A DNA stretch of 9,888 bases from an uncultured Bacteroidota bacterium (GTDB taxonomy: Bacteria > Bacteroidota > Bacteroidia > Flavobacteriales > Flavobacteriaceae), in NCBI GenBank assembly GCA_903837025.1, contig CAILTC010000004.1, forward strand, positions 1 through 9,888, given 5' to 3'. Every line of letters begins with the position of its first letter. Position 1 is the first letter of the stretch. Below the pieces are notes generated by a model. That model was given only the letters and a program-made list of their open reading frames with translations. It did no database searches and had not been told where the DNA came from. Positions 1 through 6,352 of this stretch are shown in pieces. A program made the translations under genes and the position numbers.

Positions 1-38
1 GCTATAAGGCTTCGGATTAAAAGTATGTTTTTAAGATT

Positions 39-992
39 TTACTCTCTAAAATCACCCATTTTACTGTATTTATCCATTCTTTGGGCAACTAATTCTTGTG
101 TTGATAAGTCTTTCAATTCATTGTATCCTTTCATGATATATTGCTCTACTGTTTTGAAAGTTGACACTCTATCATAATGAGCTCCACCAAGTGGTTCAGG
201 AATAATATCATCAATCAATTTTTGTCTTTTCATATCCGAAGAAGTCAACTTCAAAGCTTCGGCTGCTTGTTCTTTATAATCCCAGCTTTTCCAAAGTATC
301 GAAGAGCAAGATTCTGGAGAAATAACCGAATACCAGGTGTTTTCTAACATATAAACTTTATCCCCTACTCCTATTCCTAATGCTCCACCAGAGGCTCCTT
401 CGCCAACGATAACAACAATAATAGGCACTTTCAAGCGAACCATTTCGATAATATTTCTAGCAATTGCTTCTCCTTGTCCGCGTTCTTCCGCTTCAATCCC
501 TGGGAAAGCTCCCGGAGTATCTACTAATGATAAAACAGGTATTCCGAATTTTTCGGCCATTTTCATCAATCGTAGTGCTTTTCGATATCCTTCTGGATTT
601 GGCATTCCAAAATTTCTATACTGACGCGTTTTGGTATTAAATCCTTTTTGCTGACCAATAATCATAAACGATTGACCATCTATTTTACCTAAACCACCAA
701 TCATCGCTTTATCATCCTTAAAACCTCTATCACCATGAAGCTCTAGGAAAGTATCTCCGCAAAGAGCATTGATATGGTCTAAAGTATATGGTCTATTTGG
801 GTGTCTTGATAATTGTACCCGCTGCCAAGCAGTTAAATTTTTATAAATATGTCTTTTAGTTTCTTCTAGCTTTTTTGTAAGTTGTTTGCATGTATTCGAT
901 ACATCAACGTCTGATTCTTGTCCAATAACGACACATTTATCTAATTGGTCTTCAAGTTCTTTTATTGGGAGTTCAAAATCTAAATATTCCAT
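39..992 (-). CDS. accA: Acetyl-CoA carboxylase carboxyltransferase subunit alpha
   Basis: AccA pairs with AccD to form the carboxyltransferase that moves CO2 from carboxybiotin to acetyl-CoA, giving malonyl-CoA for fatty acid synthesis in the cytoplasm. Counting from the start used here, the 317-residue protein shows ELHGDR (84-89), GQQKGFNT (113-120), [12 protein letters not shown] (128-139), DTPGAFPG (158-165), [12 protein letters not shown] (197-208) and [10 protein letters not shown] (225-234), all in the usual order for the alpha subunit. The N-terminal 60 residues are a charged helical region. An in-frame ATG 72 bases upstream (1064) would add 24 residues, but it lies upstream of a candidate -7 promoter element at 1024-1031, and 317 residues is the normal family length, so I chose the ATG at 990-992. 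The 38 bases beyond the TAA show no clear terminator and no recognisable gene. Confidence 0.96.
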   Translation of the reverse strand: MEYLDFELPIKELEDQLDKCVVIGQESDVDVSNTCKQLTKKLEETKRHIYKNLTAWQRVQLSRHPNRPYTLDHINALCGDTFLELHGDRGFKDDKAMIGGLGKIDGQSFMIIGQQKGFNTKTRQYRNFGMPNPEGYRKALRLMKMAEKFGIPVLSLVDTPGAFPGIEAEERGQGEAIARNIIEMVRLKVPIIVVIVGEGASGGALGIGVGDKVYMLENTWYSVISPESCSSILWKSWDYKEQAAEALKLTSSDMKRQKLIDDIIPEPLGGAHYDRVSTFKTVEQYIMKGYNELKDLSTQELVAQRMDKYSKMGDFRE

Positions 993-1023
993 GTGATTTG
1001 TTCCATTTATTTTGTTCGGATAG

Positions 1024-1031
1024 CAAAGATA
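1024..1031 (-). promoter_or_regulatory. Candidate accA promoter, -7 element
   Basis: On the minus strand this reads TATCTTTG, an exact match to the Bacteroidota -7 consensus TAnnTTTG, followed by C. It lies about 31 bases upstream of the chosen accA start, implying a leader of roughly 25 bases. I see no good TTTG -33 element at 17-23 bases upstream. The same nine bases, TATCTTTGC, precede tgt. Confidence 0.55.
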
Positions 1032-1182
1032 AAATTTAATATCTTGAATGAAAGTAATTTTCAATAATTAATGAAAATCTGGCACCTAAAAATTCAAAAA
1101 TAGAGTGAATTCTTAATATTAACCTTGGTTTTTATTAATACTAATGTAATCCTAAATTTATTTCGAAAGACTATTAATTCGT

Positions 1183-1190
1183 TACATTTG
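1183..1190 (+). promoter_or_regulatory. Candidate distal promoter of the PAP2 gene
   Basis: TACATTTG matches the Bacteroidota -7 consensus TAnnTTTG. An upstream TTTC at 1161-1164, 18 bases away, is one mismatch from the TTTG -33 element. If used, it would give a leader of more than 100 bases before the PAP2 start, containing the T8 run. Confidence 0.4.
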
Positions 1191-1258
1191 CAGGAGTTCA
1201 AAAATAAAAAATAAGCATAACATCCTAATCCTGATTTTTTTTAATAGATAAAATTAAT

Positions 1259-1266
1259 TATTTTTG
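1259..1266 (+). promoter_or_regulatory. Candidate proximal promoter of the PAP2 gene
   Basis: TATTTTTG matches TAnnTTTG and lies 38 bases before the PAP2 ATG, which would give a leader of about 30 bases, typical for this phylum. The -33 region is only a T run, so the match is partial. Chance matches are expected in such AT-rich DNA. Confidence 0.35.
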
Positions 1267-1304
1267 GGTTTTTATATCAAGCCTGATTTACCCTGTTAAT
1301 TACC

Positions 1305-1961
1305 ATGAAAAATTTACTTGTTGACTTAAAATCGTTCCTTATCATTTGTTTAACCTTTATAAGTACAGCACTTCTAGGCTTATTAGCGTATGGTAAAAAA
1401 CCTTTGCATTTATTTGTAAATCAATTTCATTCCCCTTTTTGGGATACTTTTTTTAAATACTTTACCAATGTTGGAGATGGCTTGTTTGCTGGTCTTATCT
1501 TATTTATTCTTTTATTTTTCATCAACATCCGAAATATTTTTATTGGATTAGCAACATTTTTAATTTCCGGATTCATAAGTCAATTATTTAAAAAAGTGGC
1601 TTATTTTGACGAATTTCGACCATCAAAAACTTTTGGTCCTAACGAACTTTATTATGTTCCAGGGGAATTATTACATTACTATAATTCGTTTCCCTCAGGA
1701 CATTCTACAACAGCATTTGCCATGTTTATGTTCTTGGCTTATGTTTTCAAAAAGCAATACTTACAAATTTCATTTGCAATCATTGCTTGTTTAGTTGCTT
1801 ATTCGCGAGTGTATCTATCGCAACACTTTTTTGTAGATGTAGTTTGCGGTGGACTTATAGGAATGACCTCTTTCATCCTTTCCTATTTCATCTTTAGGTC
1901 TGCAAAAATAAATTGGTTTGATAAAACAATACCCTCCTTGTTTCACCAAACCAATCCATAA
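1305..1961 (+). CDS. PAP2-family (type 2 phosphatidic acid phosphatase) membrane phosphatase
   Basis: This 218-residue inner-membrane protein has the three PAP2 signatures: a K..RP block (K97, R105-P106), SFPSGH (128-133) and SR-x5-H-x3-D (S167-R168, H174, D178). The conserved His residues and D178 form the phosphatase site facing the periplasm. About six membrane segments are visible, near 11-28, 52-74, 77-93, 134-148, 152-166 and 178-198. The lysine-to-arginine spacing is seven residues rather than the textbook six, while the rest of the site is intact. Family members remove phosphate from undecaprenyl pyrophosphate, lipid A or phosphatidylglycerophosphate, and the sequence alone does not decide which. 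The gene is convergent with the envelope glycan operon, ending 13 bases before the last gene of that operon, and its 3' end carries that operon's terminator on the other strand. Confidence 0.93.
   Translation: MKNLLVDLKSFLIICLTFISTALLGLLAYGKKPLHLFVNQFHSPFWDTFFKYFTNVGDGLFAGLILFILLFFINIRNIFIGLATFLISGFISQLFKKVAYFDEFRPSKTFGPNELYYVPGELLHYYNSFPSGHSTTAFAMFMFLAYVFKKQYLQISFAIIACLVAYSRVYLSQHFFVDVVCGGLIGMTSFILSYFIFRSAKINWFDKTIPSLFHQTNP
1904..1955 (-). terminator. Intrinsic terminator of the minus-strand operon, inside the PAP2 coding sequence
   Basis: On the minus strand, ATTGGTTTG (1955-1947) pairs with CAAACCAAT (1920-1912). The stem continues through GTG/TAT, with two G-U wobbles, and AAACAA/TTGTTT, giving 18 consecutive pairs around an 8-base loop (1937-1930). 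It is followed directly by TTATTTTT. On the plus strand the same stem has two A-C mismatches and is followed by an A run, so it works in one direction only, for the operon ending at 1975. Confidence 0.8.
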
Positions 1962-1974
1962 AAAACTTAGTTAT

Positions 1975-3621
1975 CTATTTGTTCTTCCTAACGAAGAATA
2001 CAAATCCCCCTTTTTCGTATAAAAATTGGGTGTTTTTAAGTTGAAGTACTTTATCCTTATCGAACATTTTACAAGCAATATAAACCGGTTTATCGATGTT
2101 TCCGTTGATTAACCATTCTTCGTCAAGAGCCTTTAATTTTTGAGGTTTTTGCTTATTTGTATAGAAAAACTTAGCATAACTTCGGAAACCAAAAGTAGTC
2201 ACATATTCCTCCGGATTTTGATGTTTTTGAAAAAACTCAATCAAACTACCTTGTGTATGTTGCTCAATTTTTGGAACGATAAAAATCATTAGTAAATTTA
2301 ACATTATAGCATTCATCAAAAATAAATGAATGATATAGCGAATATTATTCTTCAGTTTAACCAAAACAATTACCAACAAAACCAAATAAAAGATTCCAAT
2401 CAAATATTCGAAACCGCCCCATTGTACAGGCAAAAGAATATTCTGTACGGCAAATTTATCTTTGATAAACGGAATTACATTGGCTTTGAATTTTATAATC
2501 AATGGTAAAGCAGTGAAAATAACACCCAATAAAACGCCAACGAACGCCAACAAAACAAAGGATAATTTATGCAAAGTTCTTTTCTCATTTATGTTTTGAT
2601 ACAAAATGTAAGCCGCCATAAAGGACAAAGGAAAATAACACAAGGACGAATAATGAACAATTTTTGTAGTTGTTATCGAAAATAAAATCAAAACAACCCA
2701 AAACAAAATAAAATTCAAGGTGTAAAAATCTTTCACCAAAACAGACTTCGTATCTGAAAAATTCTTCTTTAGGATATAAGGAAACGCAATCAAGGAAATA
2801 GGGAAACATCCAAAAAACAACACAATAAAATGATAGTAAAAGGGTTCGCCATGACCTGCTTCCGAGGTGGAGAAAAGCCTAATTTGATACGCAATAAATT
2901 CTTTAAATAAATCTATTCCACCACCATTTAAGATTTCAGACATAAACCAAAAGGAGGTGATAAGACAAATAATAACCGCTGCCAAAACCAAGTCGAAAAA
3001 CTTAATTTTAATGGTTTTCCATTTATAAATAACATAAAAAAGCACCACCAAAAGAATAATCAAAACGGCCACAGGACCTTTGGTCAATACCGCCAAACCA
3101 GCCAAAACAGAGGCTGAAACGAGATACTTTTTTGAATATTCGAGTTGATATAAATAAATAAAATAAAGCGATAGGAAGATGAATAAATTAAACAAGGGGT
3201 CTATAATCCCTGATTTAAAATAAAAATGAGGCAAGATACTTCCGAAATAAGAAAGTGCCCAAATAAAGGCAAATTTATCTGATATGAATTTCTTTCCAAT
3301 GTAGTAAAGAGTCATTATCGATGCAATTCCAACAAGTACATTTGGAAACCTACTAGCGAATTCATTAATGCCGAAAATTTTCATTGACAGCGCTTGAAAC
3401 CAAAAAAACAAAGGTGGTTTTTCCCAGAAAGGCTGAAAGTTTATTTGAACATTTAGATAATTCTTATTTACGATCATTTCACGAGCGATTTCGGCAAAAT
3501 TTACCTCATCCCAATCAAACAAATGAACCGTTCCTATAGCTAATGGAAATAAAATACAGCTTAATAGTAAGAGTATTATTCCATAATTATTTTTGAATTT
3601 ACTTACGTTAAAAGATCCCAT
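1975..3621 (-). CDS. ArnT-like membrane glycosyltransferase (GT-C fold, PMT_2/GT83-type)
   Basis: The 548-residue polytopic inner-membrane protein has the marks of the ArnT/PMT superfamily. These enzymes move a sugar from a polyprenyl-phosphate donor to lipid A, a glycan or a protein on the periplasmic side. The first outer loop carries the acidic motif DEVNFAEIAREM (38-49), with D38/E39 as the expected catalytic acid, followed by FWEKPPLFFW (65-74). LTKGPV (179-184) and HYSSLCYFPLSF (323-334) are further family positions. About a dozen hydrophobic segments run through residue 450, and the C-terminal 100 residues form a soluble tail. The start overlaps the end of the GT2 gene by 19 bases, so the two are likely translationally coupled, with GT2 as a plausible donor supplier. 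Sugar and acceptor cannot be read from sequence. This is the last gene of the operon. Confidence 0.9.
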   Translation of the reverse strand: MGSFNVSKFKNNYGIILLLLSCILFPLAIGTVHLFDWDEVNFAEIAREMIVNKNYLNVQINFQPFWEKPPLFFWFQALSMKIFGINEFASRFPNVLVGIASIMTLYYIGKKFISDKFAFIWALSYFGSILPHFYFKSGIIDPLFNLFIFLSLYFIYLYQLEYSKKYLVSASVLAGLAVLTKGPVAVLIILLVVLFYVIYKWKTIKIKFFDLVLAAVIICLITSFWFMSEILNGGGIDLFKEFIAYQIRLFSTSEAGHGEPFYYHFIVLFFGCFPISLIAFPYILKKNFSDTKSVLVKDFYTLNFILFWVVLILFSITTTKIVHYSSLCYFPLSFMAAYILYQNINEKRTLHKLSFVLLAFVGVLLGVIFTALPLIIKFKANVIPFIKDKFAVQNILLPVQWGGFEYLIGIFYLVLLVIVLVKLKNNIRYIIHLFLMNAIMLNLLMIFIVPKIEQHTQGSLIEFFQKHQNPEEYVTTFGFRSYAKFFYTNKQKPQKLKALDEEWLINGNIDKPVYIACKMFDKDKVLQLKNTQFLYEKGGFVFFVRKNK

Positions 3622-4343
3622 TTAATGATTTTGGTTTTATGTAAAAAATATTTAATCGAAACTAAAATTACGTGCAAACCATAAATACTGCTTCTTTTGA
3701 AATTGATTGATGAAGCTTCTGGAAAATATTTTGTTGGACAAGTGACTTCACCAACTTCGTATCCTTGATTGCAAATTTGAGCAATAATTTGATTATCGAA
3801 AGCAAAATCATCCGAGCATTTTTCGTAATTTACTGAATTCAGTACTTTCATATCAAACGATCTAAAACCAGTATGATATTCGGAAAGTTTTTGGTTCATC
3901 AATGTGTTTTGGAAAAAAGTAAGTAACCTATTGAAAAAATACTTGTACAATGGCATTCCGCCTCTCAAAGCGCCTTTTCCTAAAATACGGGAACCAAAGA
4001 CAACAGGATATAAATCATTACCAATTATACTTACCATGGCATCAATCAACAAAGGAGTGTATTGATAATCAGGGTGAAGCATGACAACAATATCCGCATT
4101 TAATTCTTTACATTTATTATAACATGTTTTTTGGTTTCCGCCATACCCTTTATTAGTTTCGTGACGAATTACATGATTTATTCCTAATTTTTTTGCCAAA
4201 GCATAAGTTTCGTCAATACTATTATCATCCACCAAAATCACCTCATCAACAAGGTTCATTGGGATTTCGATAAAGGTTTTCTCTAAGGTTTTTTCTGCAT
4301 TGTAGGCAGGTAGAACAACGACTACTTTTTTGTTTTTGTACAT
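3603..4343 (-). CDS. Family 2 glycosyltransferase, polyprenyl-phosphate sugar synthase-like
   Basis: This is a 246-residue GT-A enzyme of the dolichol-phosphate mannose synthase type, predicted to transfer a sugar from a nucleotide donor to a polyprenyl phosphate at the inner face of the membrane. Visible motifs are VVLPAYNAEKTL (9-20), ILVDDNSIDET (36-46), GYGGNQKT (66-73), MLHPDYQYTP (88-97), GSRILGKG (117-124), EYHTGFRSF (155-163) and DDFAFDNQI (178-186). The usual DxD metal motif appears as HPD (90-92), with D92 as the remaining acid. There are no C-terminal transmembrane helices, unlike ArnC or GtrB, so it would act as a soluble or peripheral enzyme. It overlaps the EamA gene upstream by 22 bases and the ArnT-like gene downstream by 19, which supports a shared pathway. 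Confidence 0.9.
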   Translation of the reverse strand: MYKNKKVVVVLPAYNAEKTLEKTFIEIPMNLVDEVILVDDNSIDETYALAKKLGINHVIRHETNKGYGGNQKTCYNKCKELNADIVVMLHPDYQYTPLLIDAMVSIIGNDLYPVVFGSRILGKGALRGGMPLYKYFFNRLLTFFQNTLMNQKLSEYHTGFRSFDMKVLNSVNYEKCSDDFAFDNQIIAQICNQGYEVGEVTCPTKYFPEASSINFKRSSIYGLHVILVSIKYFLHKTKIIKWDLLT

Positions 4344-5215
4344 AAATTATTGTTTTTTATTATTCCATTTAATATAACCGTGATTACTATTATCAAGGCT
4401 CCAATATAAAATTCTGAACTCATTTTTTCTTTTCCTCCAATGATAAAATAAGCTAAAATAATTCCGTAAACTGGTTCTAAATTTGTGGTGAGCATTACTG
4501 TATAGGGCGTCAGTTTTCGCATCACTTTTACGGAAGCTGTAAACGCATAGGCGGTACAAACTGAGGACAAAATTAAAATTAAAATCCAATCCTTCATCGT
4601 TAAAGTGAAAAAACTAGCTGTAAAATCCTGTTGAAACAAGAAATACAAGCTAATAAAAAAAGTTCCCGACAGAAATTCATAAAACGAAATAACGGTCGAT
4701 TCGTGTTTCCCGACTAATTTTCCGTTTACCAAAGTGAATACAACCCCAAGAATTATCGATGCCAAAGCACATAGCATTCCGTTTAGGTAACTGACTTCGA
4801 CCTTCAAAATTAATACAAGACCCGTAATAATGATTAATCCAAAAAAAACTTCATACCAAAGTATTTTTCGACCATAAAAAATAGGTTCTAGAATGGAGGT
4901 AATAAAAGCACCCAATGAAAAAATGGATAAGGTAATCGACACATTAGAAATGTGAATCGCTTTGAAAAACAATATCCAATGCAGTGCAATCAATAAACCA
5001 ACGAAAATTAATTTAAAAAATTCCTTTATCGGTACTCGAAACGATTGCTTGGTGAACAGTAAGTGTATTGCTAAAAAAATACCTGCAAAAAGCATTCGAT
5101 ACCAAACAATAGCTTCAGGATTGATGGTGATTAAAGCACCCAATATTGCTGTAAATCCCCAGATAAATACTATCAAGTGCAGATTTAAATAACTACCTAA
5201 TTTATCGTTTTGCAT
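4322..5215 (-). CDS. EamA/DMT-superfamily membrane transporter
   Basis: The 297-residue protein has ten predicted membrane helices in two EamA repeats, roughly residues 10-137 and 145-287. Each repeat shows the expected landmarks, with WG (19-20) in the first helix and EP in the fourth-fifth helix region of each half (SILEPIFYGR 107-116, NLEPVYG 245-251). Family members export amino acids, metabolites or, more rarely, lipid-linked or nucleotide sugars, so substrate is not predictable from sequence. Its position between an LPS-export permease and a polyprenyl-sugar synthase makes a role in moving an envelope precursor possible, but that is inference. It overlaps lptF by 14 bases at its start and the GT2 gene by 22 bases at its end. 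The tail NNNLCTKTKK is polar and probably cytoplasmic. Confidence 0.9.
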   Translation of the reverse strand: MQNDKLGSYLNLHLIVFIWGFTAILGALITINPEAIVWYRMLFAGIFLAIHLLFTKQSFRVPIKEFFKLIFVGLLIALHWILFFKAIHISNVSITLSIFSLGAFITSILEPIFYGRKILWYEVFFGLIIITGLVLILKVEVSYLNGMLCALASIILGVVFTLVNGKLVGKHESTVISFYEFLSGTFFISLYFLFQQDFTASFFTLTMKDWILILILSSVCTAYAFTASVKVMRKLTPYTVMLTTNLEPVYGIILAYFIIGGKEKMSSEFYIGALIIVITVILNGIIKNNNLCTKTKK

Positions 5216-6287
5216 TCCGTAGTAAAAAAATTGCTAAAATTCCGAAAATAATATTTGGTAACCAGACCGCTAATAACGGAGGAATACTTGATTTTTCGGC
5301 TAATACTCCAAAGATTTTATCGAAAAATATAAAGGCAAATGCCAATGCTATACCGATAGCCAAATTGAGTCCCATCCCTCCTCTTCGCTTCATTGAGGAG
5401 ACTGCAACGGCAATAATCGTAAGAATAAATGCCGAAACCGGAATACTATATTTTTTATATAAAACTACCAAATACACATTGATATTAGATGATCCTCTAA
5501 GACGTTCTTTATCTATAAAATGAATCAATTTACCCAAAGGCAAAGTTTCTGCAATATAAATTACGGGAGTTAAATCTTCTAAATCAAAATTGAATTTTGC
5601 ATCTTTTTTTTCTGCTTTTTCAATCTTATCTCCAAGTTCACCAACAATCCTCTTAGAATAATCATACATTGTATAATTCTTGAGTTTAGGATTCCATTGT
5701 ATTCTGGTGGCTGTAATTTTATATTCTAATTTTTCGTTTTTAAATTTCTCTAAACTAAAGTTAAAAGCAGTTTTAGTTTCATTATTAAAACTATTGACAT
5801 AGATAAATTGATCATCACTAATTTGCGTATATACATCCGTATTTTGACCTGTCATGACCTCCTTACCACCAGAAACGAGATAAGTGTATCTGAAATTATT
5901 AAATCCTTCACTGCATTTTGGCACAATAAAAAAGCCCATTAACAAAACAAAAACCGAAACTATTGTAGCGCCTATTAAATAAGGTCTCATGAATCTGGTA
6001 AATGAAATTCCGGAGCTTAATATGGCGATTATTTCAGTATCATTCGCTAATTTTGAGGTAAACCAAATCACCGATAAAAACAAAAAAATTGGGAATAATA
6101 GATTAGACCAATAGACCGTAAAATTGTAATAGTATAATAAAGTAGCTAAAAAAGGAACTTTATTTTCGATCAGGAAATTGATTTTTTCCGAAATATCGAT
6201 AACAATTCCTATAGGCGCAAACAAAGCCAACATTACCGCAAACGTGGATAAATATTTTTTTAGGATGTATTTGTCTATTATATTCAT
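5202..6287 (-). CDS. LptF/LptG-family (YjgP/YjgQ) permease
   Basis: This 361-residue inner-membrane protein is predicted to be a transmembrane half of the LptB2FG ABC transporter, which extracts lipopolysaccharide from the inner membrane for export. It begins with the family opening MNIIDKYILKKYLSTF and has three N-terminal helices (about 12-32, 58-78, 102-122). The cytoplasmic coupling stretch ANDTEIIAILSSGISFTRF (81-99) is characteristic. A periplasmic beta-jellyroll domain of about 140 residues (123-265) follows, then three C-terminal helices (about 271-297, 306-330, 336-357). Whether it is LptF or LptG cannot be decided by eye, and the Bacteroidota proteins are divergent. It lies 65 bases after tgt, the only non-overlapping junction in the operon, and that gap is an octamer array. 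Confidence 0.93.
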   Translation of the reverse strand: MNIIDKYILKKYLSTFAVMLALFAPIGIVIDISEKINFLIENKVPFLATLLYYYNFTVYWSNLLFPIFLFLSVIWFTSKLANDTEIIAILSSGISFTRFMRPYLIGATIVSVFVLLMGFFIVPKCSEGFNNFRYTYLVSGGKEVMTGQNTDVYTQISDDQFIYVNSFNNETKTAFNFSLEKFKNEKLEYKITATRIQWNPKLKNYTMYDYSKRIVGELGDKIEKAEKKDAKFNFDLEDLTPVIYIAETLPLGKLIHFIDKERLRGSSNINVYLVVLYKKYSIPVSAFILTIIAVAVSSMKRRGGMGLNLAIGIALAFAFIFFDKIFGVLAEKSSIPPLLAVWLPNIIFGILAIFLLRNAKR

Positions 6288-6292
6288 TTACT

Positions 6293-6348
6293 GTTCATTC
6301 AGTTAATTGTTCAATCGTTCAACCGAATTATCGATTAAACAATTAAAC
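6293..6348 (-). repeat. Seven-unit degenerate octamer array folding as a hairpin in the tgt-lptF gap
   Basis: Read on the minus strand from 6348 to 6293, the 56 bases split into seven consecutive octamers, including GTTTAATC (6340-6333), GGTTGAAC (6324-6317), GATTGAAC (6316-6309) and GAATGAAC (6300-6293), roughly G-A/T-T-T-A/G-A-A/T-C. The first two units (6348-6332) pair with the fifth and sixth (6317-6302) over 16 pairs with one bulged base and one U-G wobble, leaving a 14-base loop. No T run follows, so it is not a standard intrinsic terminator. It may stabilise, process or attenuate the transcript between tgt and the envelope genes. Confidence 0.65.
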
Positions 6349-6352
6349 GTAT

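Larger units (their letters stand above)
993..1304. other. Divergent intergenic region between accA and the PAP2 gene
   Basis: These 312 bases separate two divergently transcribed genes and hold no supported coding sequence. They contain the accA -7 element on the minus strand (1024-1031), two -7 matches on the plus strand (1183-1190 and 1259-1266), an A-rich stretch around 1200-1213 and a run of eight T at 1235-1242. There is a weak pairing of CAGGA (1191-1195) with TCCTG (1229-1233) just before the T run, too short to call a terminator. No riboswitch or tRNA fold was recognised. Confidence 0.7.

Noticed and set aside
1191..1242. CAGGA/TCCTG pairing followed by eight T as a possible leader terminator or riboswitch of the PAP2 gene
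   Set aside because: Only five pairs around a 33-base loop, with no conserved aptamer-like sequence; unlikely to fold stably.
1606..1794. 62-codon plus-strand ORF inside the PAP2 gene
   Set aside because: Out-of-frame shadow of a gene with all catalytic PAP2 motifs; no family features of its own.
2326..2809. Short ORFs on both strands (2326-2508 and 2585-2809) within the ArnT-like gene
   Set aside because: Both lie fully inside a well-supported membrane protein gene and read as low-complexity, out-of-frame translations.
4347..4589. 80-codon minus-strand ORF within the EamA gene
   Set aside because: Alternative frame of the transporter gene; composition rich in Asn, Ser, His and Arg without any domain.
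4962..5192. 76-codon plus-strand ORF opposite the EamA gene
   Set aside because: Antisense shadow with no promoter or recognisable protein features.
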